The notes: generated by a model not told the origin, from the sequence alone. Counted from the first letter of the stretch, positions 8,110-17,428 are shown. The stretch is DNA of 64,000 nucleotides from Polyangiaceae bacterium (GCA_025353725.1 JANXOF010000023.1:62001-126000), one strand, 5' to 3'. Made by a program: numbers and translations.

Positions 8110-9039
8110 ATGGTGTCGACTGGAAAGCTACTCACACGCGCACTCCTCGTCACGACAGCCGCGGGAGCGACAGCCGCGGCACTCGTGGCGTGCTTGGATA
8201 ACTACCGCGTCGTGGGCGTCCGCGAAGACGCGAACGTTGACCTCGACGCTGGCAACTTTGTCATCGACAAGCAAGACAGCGGATCCGGCAAAGAGGACGC
8301 GAGCGTAGTAAAGCCCCCTGATGGCGGTGACGGCGGCGTCACGGCCACCCCGAGCTTCTGCGACACTCCGCCTGGCGCGCGCCCGATGGGCGTGGCGGTC
8401 GGAGATTACCTTTGTGCAGACTTTGAATCCGCGTTGTTTTCGAAGGGTTGGGACAACGCTCCGCTGCCGGCGGCTGGCTCCCTTGACAAAACCCGGGACG
8501 TCTCGGTCTCCAAGCCGTTCGCGTTGTCGGCGACAGGGTCAACACCGGTACGGACGGAAGCGATTCTCACATGGACCCCACCCGTCGGGAGGCCGATCTT
8601 TACCGAAGTTGGGGCGTCGTTTCAACTCAACTCCGTCGTTGCAAAAGGCAGCTCTCCAACCCGCTCCTATATAGAACTTGTTCGCCTTTCAGCCACGTTA
8701 GAATGGGTAACGTTTGGGATCGAGCGACAGCCAACGGTTCTCCAACCAATTCCGACGGTACCCACGGCTTACGTGGAGTTTGGCAACTCCAACGGTGAAA
8801 CCGTACCCTTCGCGGTCCAAGAACCCCTAAAACTGAATAACTGGAACGACATCAAGTTTACGTGGAGCGCTAACGGCACCATTTTGCTGCTTATTAATGG
8901 AAACAAGGCTGTCATCAAGCAAGGGTACGGTACGCAAAGCCGAACGTTGAGCGTTCGACTGGGCGCAAAGGCGACGGGCGAGGTCACGGGGTTTGAGACC
9001 CACCGCTTCGACAACGTCCAGCTCGGCGTGACTCGCTGA
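8110..9039 (+). CDS. Lipoprotein with probable LamG/concanavalin-like domain
   Basis: A 309-residue lipoprotein: Lys-containing N-terminus, hydrophobic stretch, and lipobox ALVAC near residue 28. Residues 35-85 are a Gly/Asp-rich linker (VDLDAGNF, DGGDGGVT) of the kind seen in Myxococcota surface proteins. The remaining ~220 residues are beta-strand rich with DYLCADFES near the start and FETHRFDNVQLGV at the end, the pattern of a jelly-roll carbohydrate-binding type domain. The two Cys residues SFCDTP and DYLCAD could form a disulfide. The domain call is by pattern only; the ligand is unknown. GC at third positions is lower here than in neighbouring genes. Confidence 0.7.
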   Translation: MVSTGKLLTRALLVTTAAGATAAALVACLDNYRVVGVREDANVDLDAGNFVIDKQDSGSGKEDASVVKPPDGGDGGVTATPSFCDTPPGARPMGVAVGDYLCADFESALFSKGWDNAPLPAAGSLDKTRDVSVSKPFALSATGSTPVRTEAILTWTPPVGRPIFTEVGASFQLNSVVAKGSSPTRSYIELVRLSATLEWVTFGIERQPTVLQPIPTVPTAYVEFGNSNGETVPFAVQEPLKLNNWNDIKFTWSANGTILLLINGNKAVIKQGYGTQSRTLSVRLGAKATGEVTGFETHRFDNVQLGVTR

Positions 9040-9054
9040 GCATGCCCTCCTCAG

Positions 9055-10314
9055 CTAGGTGAGCAATGCACGGACCGGCGTGCCGCCATCCGTCAGCGAG
9101 ATAGGCCTCCCGGCCGGTGATTGCGCGCTGTCGGCCGGGTCGAGGCCGAGCGCCGTCGCCACGGTCGCGAGCAAGTTCGGAACTGTAACCGCGTCTTTCA
9201 CGACCTTCGCGGCTTGCGCGTCGGTCTCTCCGTGCACGACGCCTTTGCGGATCCCGGCCCCCGCGAGCACGGCGCTCCACGCGGCCGGATAATGATCGCG
9301 GCCCTCGGTCGCGTTGACGTTCGGCGTGCGACCGAAATCCCCGAGCCACACCACGACCGTGCTTTTCGCGAGTCCGCGGCGCTCGAGATCAGCAAGCAAG
9401 CCACTCATCGCCGGGTCGAGCATTCCCATAAGCCGCTTCGTGCGGCCGAAACCGTCTTGATGCGTGTCCCAACCGTCCAGCGTGACCTCGACGAACTTCA
9501 CCCCTGCTTCCACAAGGCGCGCAGCCGTCAGGCAGCCCCGACCGAACGCGCTATCGCCGTAAGCGTCGCGCACCGACGCAGGCTCCTCCGCGATATCAAA
9601 CGCCTTGAGCGCGCTTGCGCCCATCAATCGATAAGCTTTTTCATACAGCTGACGACGACCTTCTATCTTCACGTCCCCCGTCCGCGAGGCGAAGTCGGCT
9701 TCCATACCGTCGAGAATCACCTTTCGAGCTTCGAACCGAACTCCGTCTACGCCGGCCCCATAGCCGACGTTGTCAGGCATAACTCCCGGGTTTTGCACCA
9801 CGAACGGACCATATTCGACACCAAAAAAGCCCGCCGACGCACCCGGGCCGCCGAGGCTCACACTGGCGGGTAACCCGGTAGCAGGCTCGCCAAACCGCTT
9901 CGTGACCCAGGCTCCGAGCGACGGGTGAGCCACCGTCGGACTGGGCGCATACCCCGTGTGGAGAAGGTGATGCGCACGCTGATGGTTTCCCTCGCGGCTC
10001 GTCATGCCGCGCACAACGGCAAGCTTGTGTGCGACCTGCGCGAGCTGGGGCATGTGCTCGCTGATCTGAACGCCTGGAACGCTTGTTTTAATAGCCTTTC
10101 CGGGTCCGGCAACGGCCCCCGACTTGGGGTCCCATGTGTCGATATGGCTCGGACCTCCGTTCATCCACAAAAGGACGATGCTCTTCGCTCGACCGCTCGC
10201 CACGCCGTCTGCCGAGGCGGCAAGCGCACTTCGTTCGAGCGCGGACGAGAACGAGGACGCAAACCCGAATCCGGAGGCTACCCCGGCATGCAAAAAGTTT
10301 CTTCGCGTAAGCAT
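9055..10314 (-). CDS. DUF1501 family protein with Tat-like signal
   Basis: A 419-residue protein of the DUF1501 family, part of the alkaline-phosphatase/sulfatase superfamily by fold. The N-terminus TRRNFLHAG followed by a hydrophobic stretch resembles a twin-arginine signal. Family features: IVLLWMNGGPSHIDTWDPK near residue 47, EHMPQLAQVAHKLAVVRGM, the SLGAWV region, a GWDTH motif near 282, and WLGDFGRTPNVN near 330. It lies 9 bases after the DUF1549/DUF1553 gene and forms with it the pair common in Planctomycetes and some Myxococcota. The biochemical role is not established; export to the periplasm or surface is inferred from the signal. Confidence 0.85.
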   Translation of the reverse strand: MLTRRNFLHAGVASGFGFASSFSSALERSALAASADGVASGRAKSIVLLWMNGGPSHIDTWDPKSGAVAGPGKAIKTSVPGVQISEHMPQLAQVAHKLAVVRGMTSREGNHQRAHHLLHTGYAPSPTVAHPSLGAWVTKRFGEPATGLPASVSLGGPGASAGFFGVEYGPFVVQNPGVMPDNVGYGAGVDGVRFEARKVILDGMEADFASRTGDVKIEGRRQLYEKAYRLMGASALKAFDIAEEPASVRDAYGDSAFGRGCLTAARLVEAGVKFVEVTLDGWDTHQDGFGRTKRLMGMLDPAMSGLLADLERRGLAKSTVVVWLGDFGRTPNVNATEGRDHYPAAWSAVLAGAGIRKGVVHGETDAQAAKVVKDAVTVPNLLATVATALGLDPADSAQSPAGRPISLTDGGTPVRALLT

Positions 10315-10323
10315 GAACGTGCC

Positions 10324-12096
10324 TCAGTGGTTGAACACGAATTCGCTCGAGTTGAGAAGCGCCCAAACGAGGTCCTCGTACGCCGCACGCCGCGCATCGA
10401 CCGGCGGCATCTTCCGAGCGAGACGGCCGAGCGGCCCCGAACCGCCAGCTACGGGCTTCGGCTTCGGAACCGGAGTCGGAACCCGCGGCTGCTTGAGTGC
10501 GCTTTGCACATAAGAGACCCATCCCGCGCGCTCTTTTTCACTCGGCAGGCGAGAGAGAAGTCGAAGCACAAGGGCATCGACCTTCGAGGCGTCGTCGCCG
10601 GGTCGAGCAAGCACCTCACCGAGCGCAGAGCCAGGAATGACACGCGCGCCCTGCCCGAGGAGCTGACCGTTGAGCAGAGAGAGCGCCTGCGTGACGGTAC
10701 CCGAGTAGTCAGGGACGTCGTCCGTTTCGTCGACGTCGAAGAGAAACGCGTACTGCCTCTCGAGCTGGAGGCGAAGCCGCGGAAGGTCTTGGACGCCCGC
10801 TTCCCTTACCGCATTCTCCACCCCCGTCGCGCGCAGAAGCGCGTTGAGGAGTTCTTCCGGCCCCAAAGGCACGACGTGAAAACGCGACCAGAGCTTGTTT
10901 TCAGGGTCTGCGTTCGACGCCGAGCCCGGACGTGCAAAAGGCGAAAGCTGATACGCCTCGGTGGCACATAGCGTTCGGATGAGCCCCGCAACGTCGTAGT
11001 CGTGCGCGACAAAGTCCAACGCGAGCCGGTCGAGAAGGCGAGGCATCGAAGGCGCATTCACCTCGCGCATGTCGTCGACAGGGTCGTAGAAGCCTCGACC
11101 GAGGAAATGCCCCCACATGCGATTGACAAAGGCTTTCGCAAACCAGGGATTGTCTCGAGCGGTCATCCACGTGGCGAGCGCCTTTCGCGTTCCTTCGCCT
11201 TTTTCGAGATCGGTGCCATCCAGGGCCGTCGCTTTTGCCGAAGCAAAAGGAGCGCTGTCGGGGTTTTTGGCGACCCTGGGCGAGACGCGCGGCAGGTCGA
11301 GGAGTTCAACGCGGCGAGCGACCCCTTTCTCTTTAGCCTCGAGCGGTTCGACTTTGGTGTGCCAAAACGCCGAGGCAAAGCGCCTGAAGTCCGCCTGCGT
11401 CCATGTCTCGGTTTTGTGGTCGTGGCACTGCGCGCACTGAATTTGGACTCCGAGAAACACGCGCGACGCATTGCCCGCGAGGTCTTGCGGCGTGGGCTCA
11501 AAACGCAACGTCCAGTTGACGGCCCCATTGACGGGCTCGGGAGCCCCGCCCTCAGCGCTCGATCGTCGGTTACGACCTGTCGCAGAAACGAGCTCACGGA
11601 CCACCTTGTCCCACGGCGCGTTGGCATCAAAGCGTGCACGCAACCACTCTCGAAAGGCCGCGCGGTCGACGACGGGCCCCTTCGCGTCGCGCCCCATGAG
11701 CACGTCATCCCAGTAGTTCGTCCAATGCTCGGCATACGCCGGTGAGGCGAGCAGGCGATCGACGAGCTTCCTTCGCTTGTCCGGATCGCGGCTCCCAAGG
11801 AACGCCGTCGTCACGTCCGAACGCGGAAGGGTTCCGACGACGTCAAGGTACGCGCGACGAAGGTAAACCGAGTCATCGGCACGAGTCGACGGTGTGAGGC
11901 CCGCACGTTGCCAAGCTTCACGAATCTCCGTGTCGATCTCCTCCGGGCCAAGCGTGACGGGCTTCTGGATGGTCGCGACGCGTGCTCTCGCATGGTCTTC
12001 GGTCGAGCGCACAGTGGGGACTTCGGGCCGCCCGCACGCGATTAGAACTCCCAGTCCAACCAACGCTACGAAACACGGGATGCACTTTCGAGGCAT
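10324..12096 (-). CDS. DUF1549/DUF1553 lipoprotein with CxxCH
   Basis: A 590-residue protein with a lipobox (GVLIAC, Cys21). The N-terminal half matches DUF1549: VYLRRAYLDVVGTLPRSD near 82, then RLLASPAYAEHWTNYWDDVL. A CAQCHDH motif near 218 could bind covalent haem c or metal. The C-terminal half matches DUF1553: NPWFAKAFVNRMWGHFLGRG near 320, GFYDPVDDMRE, and a Pro/Lys-rich insertion near 545. This large protein is transcribed just before the DUF1501 gene. Such pairs have been discussed as polymer-degradation or surface proteins, but no function is proven. Confidence 0.85.
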   Translation of the reverse strand: MPRKCIPCFVALVGLGVLIACGRPEVPTVRSTEDHARARVATIQKPVTLGPEEIDTEIREAWQRAGLTPSTRADDSVYLRRAYLDVVGTLPRSDVTTAFLGSRDPDKRRKLVDRLLASPAYAEHWTNYWDDVLMGRDAKGPVVDRAAFREWLRARFDANAPWDKVVRELVSATGRNRRSSAEGGAPEPVNGAVNWTLRFEPTPQDLAGNASRVFLGVQIQCAQCHDHKTETWTQADFRRFASAFWHTKVEPLEAKEKGVARRVELLDLPRVSPRVAKNPDSAPFASAKATALDGTDLEKGEGTRKALATWMTARDNPWFAKAFVNRMWGHFLGRGFYDPVDDMREVNAPSMPRLLDRLALDFVAHDYDVAGLIRTLCATEAYQLSPFARPGSASNADPENKLWSRFHVVPLGPEELLNALLRATGVENAVREAGVQDLPRLRLQLERQYAFLFDVDETDDVPDYSGTVTQALSLLNGQLLGQGARVIPGSALGEVLARPGDDASKVDALVLRLLSRLPSEKERAGWVSYVQSALKQPRVPTPVPKPKPVAGGSGPLGRLARKMPPVDARRAAYEDLVWALLNSSEFVFNH

Positions 12097-12135
12097 TCTG
12101 CCAAGGCTACCCGACTGTCCGAATTCCAGCGTCTG

Positions 12136-12564
12136 TCAGGTTTGGTGCATGTCTTTTCGAGCGACGCGGACCGACGCCCTTCGACTTACATCCGCGCCAC
12201 CTGCGCTCTGGGAGACGCGCACGGGCGGAGTCTCAACCGGCGCCACGAGCTGCGAAGGGGGCGAGCTCGGCGCGTTCAACGCGGGTGGCAGGACCGCCTG
12301 CGCAAGCAGCACGGCCGAAGCGCCGAGTGCGATCCAAAACGCTTTCCACGCTGTGCGGATGGCTTGTTCCATAACCTGACCGTTACGCTGGCAAACGACA
12401 TGCCATGACTCGTTGGCGAGCTCGTCGCGCTCCTTTCGCCGACGATCGAACGTAGCCGCGGCCCAAGGTTCGACGCGGAGCGTTTTGGCCCAGGGGTCAC
12501 GCGCGTCAAATTGTCGACGCTCGGTCGCGTCGGTCACGCGAGCGTTCACCTCGAAAGAATTCAT
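12136..12564 (-). CDS. Hypothetical single-TM protein
   Basis: A 142-residue protein with a soluble, charged N-terminal region of about 70 residues, a single hydrophobic segment near 73-92 (AFWIALGASAVLLAQAVL) and a Pro/Ser/Val-rich tail with several Arg residues at the end. The positive residues around the segment do not settle the topology. No family is recognised. It sits upstream of the DUF1549 gene on the same strand with about 40 bases between, so it may be the first gene of that operon. Confidence 0.55.
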   Translation of the reverse strand: MNSFEVNARVTDATERRQFDARDPWAKTLRVEPWAAATFDRRRKERDELANESWHVVCQRNGQVMEQAIRTAWKAFWIALGASAVLLAQAVLPPALNAPSSPPSQLVAPVETPPVRVSQSAGGADVSRRASVRVARKDMHQT

Positions 12565-12659
12565 TCGAAGCGCGACTTCGCTCTCGGCGCGCCCGAAGCG
12601 GGAACTTCGCGCTAGGGTCGCACATGAGGCAAGCCTGCGCGTCGCGCGTTAGAACCACG

Positions 12660-13751
12660 ATGATGAAGCCTCAAAGGTGGCACTTCGCGTCTTATTTCCC
12701 AGTACTTCTCGCGGCTGCCTTCGCCCAAGGCGCATGCGTCTCGGCGCCACGTCAGCGCGTGCATGAGGCGACTGCGCGGCCGCCAGCTGAGGCGGCAGCC
12801 CAGGCATCCGCCTTGCCGAGCGGCGGAGCGCGTGAAGACGCACGCTCGCACGGGAACGCGGCCGCCCTCCCGCGGGCCGTAGAATCGTCGGGGAACCATG
12901 GCATTCACGGCTTCGATGAAGCGAAAAGGGAGCTCGGCCGGATTTACGTGGCCGCAAACCAGCACACCGATCTGTACTGCGGCTGCACCTTCCTAAGCGT
13001 CCCGGGTCGCGCCATGCGCGTCGACCTTGCCGCATGTGGCTACGTCGCGGCACGCGATGCCGCTCGAGCCGCGCGCATTGAGTGGGAGCATGCCGTCCCA
13101 GCCGCGGCGTTTGGTCACACGTTTTCGGAGTGGCGCGAGGGTCACCCCAAGTGTTTGGACAGCCACGGAAAAAGCTTTCACGGCCGCACGTGCGCGCGGA
13201 TGGCATCGCCTGAATTCGCGCGCATCGAGGCAGACTTGCACAATCTTTTTCCGGTCGTTGGTGAAGTGAACGGGCTACGCGGTGATCTGCCGATGGGCGT
13301 ACTCGACCCGCCGGAACGCGCTCATTCTCAGATCGGCGGCGCGAGCTCGTTTCGTTTCGGCGCGTGCCAAAGCGCGATCGATCGCGGCGTCTTCCTTCCG
13401 CGACGCGAGGTCCGCGGCGACCTTGCTCGCGCGTATAAGTACATGAACAAGAACTACCCCGAGCGCCGCCTCATCGACGACGCTCATCGCGAGGTGTTTG
13501 ACACCTGGGACCGCGAGGACCCTCCCGACGCGTGGGAGCTCGAAAGAAACAAGCTCATCGCAGCGAAGCAAGGCAATGCGAACGAGTTTGTCGAGCTATC
13601 CGCTCTGAACAACGCGAAGCACGAACCAGGTGCCGCCCGCGAGAGCGACGATGGCGCTGAGTACGCGCACGCCTTGCGGCTCGAAGCCTTTGTGCGTGCG
13701 GAGGAGCCGGATCGCCGGCAAGACAATCGCGAGGGCAAAAAGCTGCCCTGA
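12660..13751 (+). CDS. Endonuclease I (EndA/Dns family), secreted
   Basis: A 363-residue protein from ATG 12660 (the ATGATGAAG start gives a clean signal peptide ending QGAC, possibly a lipobox; an ATG at 12624 is also possible). The nuclease domain covers about residues 80-310 and matches endonuclease I: FDEAKRELGRIYVA, TDLYCGCTF, VDLAACGYVAARDAARAARI, the catalytic-site EWEHAVPAAAFG, and the metal-site DLHNLFPVVGEVNG. Cys pairs suggest disulfides, as in the secreted family. It cuts DNA and perhaps RNA non-specifically with Mg. The last ~50 codons after GNANEFV have no family match and run antisense into the HupE-like gene, so they are probably a non-conserved extension. Confidence 0.88.
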   Translation: MMKPQRWHFASYFPVLLAAAFAQGACVSAPRQRVHEATARPPAEAAAQASALPSGGAREDARSHGNAAALPRAVESSGNHGIHGFDEAKRELGRIYVAANQHTDLYCGCTFLSVPGRAMRVDLAACGYVAARDAARAARIEWEHAVPAAAFGHTFSEWREGHPKCLDSHGKSFHGRTCARMASPEFARIEADLHNLFPVVGEVNGLRGDLPMGVLDPPERAHSQIGGASSFRFGACQSAIDRGVFLPRREVRGDLARAYKYMNKNYPERRLIDDAHREVFDTWDREDPPDAWELERNKLIAAKQGNANEFVELSALNNAKHEPGAARESDDGAEYAHALRLEAFVRAEEPDRRQDNREGKKLP

Positions 13752-14771
13752 CTCGACGCCCAGGTTAAAGGCCACGAGCGCCGTCGGAATGAGCGCGCGC
13801 GGCAAATGAGCCTCCTGGAGCGCGCCCGCAAAGCCAAAGCCGTGAATGAGACCGAACGGGAACGTAATGCGCCATCGCTTACTTGCGTCTTTCACGAAAA
13901 AATTCTCGATACCCACGTAGGCAATCGAAAGCGCAATTGCAGGTTCGACGAACTTTGGACTGGGCGAAAAGAGTCCGAGCACCGCAAGCGCGAGCGTCAT
14001 TGAATGAGCGAGCGTAAAAGCGGAAACCACGGCGAGTAGCTCTCGAAGGCGCGCGCGCAGAAGGACGAGACCGAACAGGAAGACTAAGTGGTCATAGCCT
14101 GTCAGTATATGCTCGATACCCATCTTAAAAAAGCCCCACGCCGACTTCAAGTGACTGACTGGCGGGACTTGCTGTTCGTTTGAAGGCGGCGACTCGGCGA
14201 CCAAAGCGACCAAAGCGGGAGGCGAGATGACTGCGAACGATGAACTTCCCCTGAAGAGAACTTCGTCCCGCGTCGTCGGCCCCACCACCCGCGCCACGTG
14301 ACGGTGACCCGTCGGAAGGTCAGACAGAAGCGCTACGTCGACATCGATTTGCCTTTCGAGGGGAGCTTCGCGTCGACCTGCGACGGGTGGGCAATCGAAA
14401 CGAGCCTCGAGTACGAGTCCGTCCGCATCCGTAAGCGCCGCGCCCAAAAGTGAAGCCGCACACGGGCCGCCGTTCGACGTCACGACCACGCGTGAGAGCA
14501 CTTTCGAGCCGAGCTCCTTTCGCGCGCTCTCCACCTCCCGCGCCGTGACATGGCCGTCGCCGTCGTCGTCAAGGCTAGGCAGAAGAATCGCGAGTTCGGA
14601 GCGCGCGAACGCGATCTTCACCGCAAGCGAATCGCCGCTCGCGGCGTAGTCGCCCGTCGAAAGTCCAATCGCGTGGGCATTTGCGCGTGAAGGAATTCCG
14701 AAGAACGCGACTCCTGAACAGGCGGAGGCCACGCTCAGCACGGCGCCAAACCAACGCGACCTACGAGCCAA
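13596..14771 (-). CDS. HupE/UreJ-like membrane protein with EF-hand-like loop
   Basis: A 391-residue protein. The first ~30 residues form a signal peptide, followed by a periplasmic domain to about 200 containing a calcium-loop-like LDDDGDGHVTAREVE near residue 68. The C-terminal part (about 210-390) has the HupE/UreJ_2 features: HILTGYDHLVFLFGLVLL, AFTLAHSMTLALAVLGL, PFGLIHGFGFAG and several membrane segments rich in His, as in metal permease relatives. The start is a TTG at 14771 or a GTG 30 bases in. It follows the acyltransferase gene by 17 bases. Its 3' end overlaps the endonuclease gene tail-to-tail by 156 bases. Confidence 0.85.
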   Translation of the reverse strand: MARRSRWFGAVLSVASACSGVAFFGIPSRANAHAIGLSTGDYAASGDSLAVKIAFARSELAILLPSLDDDGDGHVTAREVESARKELGSKVLSRVVVTSNGGPCAASLLGAALTDADGLVLEARFDCPPVAGRREAPLERQIDVDVALLSDLPTGHRHVARVVGPTTRDEVLFRGSSSFAVISPPALVALVAESPPSNEQQVPPVSHLKSAWGFFKMGIEHILTGYDHLVFLFGLVLLRARLRELLAVVSAFTLAHSMTLALAVLGLFSPSPKFVEPAIALSIAYVGIENFFVKDASKRWRITFPFGLIHGFGFAGALQEAHLPRALIPTALVAFNLGVESGQLFALAIVLPAIRLLRTHKGFEPQGVRVLSAIVALAGGTWFVLRVVQSG

Positions 14772-14788
14772 AATCCGCGCCCTTCGTG

Positions 14789-15382
14789 TCAGCGCGAACC
14801 AGGGCCATCGGCCTCTTCCTCGCGCAGACGAATCGGTCCGTATTTGCTCACATCGAAAGGTACAGGATTTTTCTCTGCATAGAACGCACGGAGCTTATCC
14901 ATGTCCGCACGCACGTCTCCCGTCATCCAAAGAGCAGGACCCACCCCACCGCGCTTGCGGCCGAAGTCGAGATAGCCAGGAACGACAGGCACATTGGCGC
15001 CGCGAGCAATGTGATAAAATCCAGACTTCCAAAATTCCGCGCGCGACCTCGTACCCTCTGGTGGGATGCAAAGCGCAAAGGCGTCGCGCTTCTGAAATTG
15101 CTCGATCATTTGATCGACAACTTTACTGTGTACGTTCCTATTGATACCGACGGCACCGAACCGACGGAGCACCGAGCCGAATGGGTTTTTGACCCACGAG
15201 TCCTTCACCATCCACTCCATCGGAAGTCCGACGCTTTGAAGGAGCGTCACGAGGAGCAGCCCATCCCAGTTGCTCGTATGTGGCACCGCCAGGGCGACGT
15301 ATTTGCGCGCCGTAGGGAGCTCGCCCTCGAACTGCCAACCCGCGAGACGGAGCGAAAGGTGCACGAGCTTGTTCGGTTCCAC
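14789..15382 (-). CDS. PlsC-like 1-acylglycerol-3-phosphate acyltransferase
   Basis: A 197-residue acyltransferase with the HxxxxD catalytic motif in VPHTSNWDG near residue 35 and the phosphate-binding PPEGTRSR near residue 108. These are the two hallmark motifs of the PlsC/GPAT superfamily, which transfers acyl chains to lysophosphatidate or related alcohols at the membrane. It is on the short side for the family and shows only weak membrane character, so it may be peripheral. The start is GTG 15382. It is transcribed with the HupE-like gene and divergent from trmO. Confidence 0.85.
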   Translation of the reverse strand: MEPNKLVHLSLRLAGWQFEGELPTARKYVALAVPHTSNWDGLLLVTLLQSVGLPMEWMVKDSWVKNPFGSVLRRFGAVGINRNVHSKVVDQMIEQFQKRDAFALCIPPEGTRSRAEFWKSGFYHIARGANVPVVPGYLDFGRKRGGVGPALWMTGDVRADMDKLRAFYAEKNPVPFDVSKYGPIRLREEEADGPGSR

Positions 15383-15475
15383 ACGGCGACGTTAGCCAAA
15401 GACGAGTCACTTTGGCGCGTGCATTTTCACGGAGGAGGCACCCACGTCTCGGGCGGTGCTAGAGACCGAGCCTCT

Positions 15476-16252
15476 ATGGAGTACACAGTGCGCCCCATCG
15501 GCTTCATCCGCTCGCCGTTTGTGTCCAAGGTGGAGGCTCCCCGACAGGCTGTCGCTGACGGGGCGGTGGGCGTCGAGGGTCGGATCGAGATGCTACCCGA
15601 GTACGAACATGCACTCGATGACCTCGGTGGCTTCGACCGCCTCTGGGTTCTGTTCTGGTTCCACGAAGCGAAGGGCGCGCACGCGAAGGTGCTCCCCCCT
15701 CGAAGCACGCGAAAGCGCGGCGTGTTCGCCACCCGCTCCCCTCACCGTCCGAACCCCATCGGAATGAGCGCCGTCAAGCTTACCCGTGTGGACGGCCTCA
15801 CTCTCTACATCCGAGATCTCGACCTTCTCGACGGCACGCCGGTGCTCGATATTAAGCCTTATCTCGCCTACGCCGACGCCTTCCCTGACGCGAAATCGGG
15901 CTGGGTAGGTACCTGTGATCCGCGTCCGTCTTGGTCCGTGACCTTCACGCCGGCCGCCGACGAACAGCTTGCTTGGCTCACCAAAGCCGGCCTTGAGCTC
16001 GCGCTGCGCCAGCGGATCCGTGACGCGCTTTCTCTGGGCCCACACCCCCACCCCTACCGGCGCATCAAGCCTTTAGAAAACGGAGAGCTGGTCCTCGCGG
16101 TCAAAGAGTGGCGCGTTCGATTTGCGAAGGCCGACGACGAATCAAGCGTGGTGGTAAAGACCGTGCGCACGGGCTTTCGTCCGCGCGAATTGGTCACGGG
16201 CACGGCACCAGAGCTCGCACTGCATCGCGCCTTCTCAGAACGGTTCGGGTAG
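15476..16252 (+). CDS. trmO: tRNA (N6-threonylcarbamoyladenosine37-N6)-methyltransferase
   Basis: A 258-residue protein from ATG 15476, where the family pattern begins at once (VRPIGFIRSPF). It matches the TrmO/TsaA/VirR family: a beta-barrel with GGFDRLWVLFWFHEA, KVLPPRSTRKRGVFATRSPH, RPNPIGMSAVKL and TPVLDIKPYLAYADAF. The enzyme methylates t6A at position 37 of certain tRNAs using S-adenosylmethionine. The C-terminal ~100 residues (LALRQRIRDALSLGPHPHPYRR) are the extra domain found in the long E. coli-type form. A frame upstream of the ATG is open but is antisense to the acyltransferase gene and is not coding. Confidence 0.92.
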   Translation: MEYTVRPIGFIRSPFVSKVEAPRQAVADGAVGVEGRIEMLPEYEHALDDLGGFDRLWVLFWFHEAKGAHAKVLPPRSTRKRGVFATRSPHRPNPIGMSAVKLTRVDGLTLYIRDLDLLDGTPVLDIKPYLAYADAFPDAKSGWVGTCDPRPSWSVTFTPAADEQLAWLTKAGLELALRQRIRDALSLGPHPHPYRRIKPLENGELVLAVKEWRVRFAKADDESSVVVKTVRTGFRPRELVTGTAPELALHRAFSERFG

Positions 16253-16264
16253 TCTGCTTGGCTT

Positions 16265-17428
16265 ATGAGCGACCAGTCAGAGCAGGGCGCAGTCATCGTT
16301 CTCGACGAGATCGTGAGGCGCGCCGTTCGGGCGCACGCGAGCGATATCCACCTCGAACCGAAGCGCGACCGAATGAACGTACGACTTCGCGTCGACGGTG
16401 AAATGGTCGAAGAGCAAGCCGTTCCGCTGGAGGTCGCGCCCGAAGTCATTTCCCGCATCAAGGTGCTCGCGCGCATGGACATTGCGGAGCGCCGCGTCCC
16501 ACAAGACGGCCAGCTCACGCTGTCGCCCGAGGGCCACGTCGTCCATCTCCGCGCTTCGTCGTTTCCCTCCTCGCTCGGCGAGAAGGTGGTGATGCGCATT
16601 CTCTCGGGTCAAGCGCTGATTCCCTTCGAGCAGTTGGGCCTCGACGCACCGACGCAGGCGCTCGTACGCGAGCTCGTCGGTCGACCGCAAGGTTTTCTCG
16701 TCACAAGCGGCCCGACCGGCTCGGGCAAAACTTCGACACTCTATTCCTTCATGCGACTTATCGATACGCGGCGCACGAACGTCATGACGCTGGAGGACCC
16801 TATCGAAGTCGAACTCCCACAAATTACTCAGGGTCAAACCAACGTAAAAGCAGGGTTTACGTTCGCGACCGGACTGCGCGCCATCCTGCGACAGGATCCC
16901 GACGTCATCATGGTCGGAGAGATTCGAGATGCCGAAACGGCCGGCATCGCGCTTCAGGCCTCGCTTACCGGACACCTCGTGCTGTCGACGGTACACACCT
17001 CGGACGCGGTCGAAACCGCCGTGCGCCTCGTTGATCTCGGCGTCGAACCGTGGATCGTCGCGAACGCGCTCACCGGAATCCTTGCCCAGCGCCTCATTCG
17101 TCGCGTCTGCAAAAACTGCCAAGAACTCGCCCCGCTCGAGGCGGACGTGATGGACGGTGATGACATCATCCTTCCGGAAGGCACGAAGGTCGTAAAAGCA
17201 CGAGGGTGCGCTACCTGCTTTCGTACAGGCTACAAGGGCCGAACCGGGATTTTCGAGGTTGTCATGATCGACGACGCGATGCGCGAGCTCATTAAGCACA
17301 AGGCAAGCCCGCGCGAATACCGGACACTGCTTAAAAAGCGCGGCGTCGACACGTTGCGTCGTATCGGGCTGGCAAAGGTGCGAGAGGGACTCACCACAGT
17401 CGAAGAAGTCATGCGCGTCACGGTGTAG
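16265..17428 (+). CDS. GspE/PilB-type secretion or pilus ATPase, short form
   Basis: A 387-residue ATPase of the type II secretion/type IV pilus assembly family. It begins near the N2 domain (VRAHASDIHLEPK) and has Walker A GPTGSGKTS at 149-157, an Asp box (TLEDPIE), Walker B-like DPDVIMVGEIRD at 211-222, a His box (STVHTSD) and the four-Cys zinc site CKNC at 281-284 with CATC at 314-317. Compared with PilB or GspE (500-570 residues) it lacks the N-terminal N1 domain that binds the inner-membrane platform. It follows trmO by 12 bases with no pilus or secretion genes nearby, so its partner complex is unknown. Confidence 0.88.
   Translation: MSDQSEQGAVIVLDEIVRRAVRAHASDIHLEPKRDRMNVRLRVDGEMVEEQAVPLEVAPEVISRIKVLARMDIAERRVPQDGQLTLSPEGHVVHLRASSFPSSLGEKVVMRILSGQALIPFEQLGLDAPTQALVRELVGRPQGFLVTSGPTGSGKTSTLYSFMRLIDTRRTNVMTLEDPIEVELPQITQGQTNVKAGFTFATGLRAILRQDPDVIMVGEIRDAETAGIALQASLTGHLVLSTVHTSDAVETAVRLVDLGVEPWIVANALTGILAQRLIRRVCKNCQELAPLEADVMDGDDIILPEGTKVVKARGCATCFRTGYKGRTGIFEVVMIDDAMRELIKHKASPREYRTLLKKRGVDTLRRIGLAKVREGLTTVEEVMRVTV

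Noticed and set aside
14681-15475. N-terminal extension of the trmO frame
   Set aside because: The upstream part is antisense to the PlsC-like acyltransferase gene and the TrmO family pattern starts at ATG 15476.
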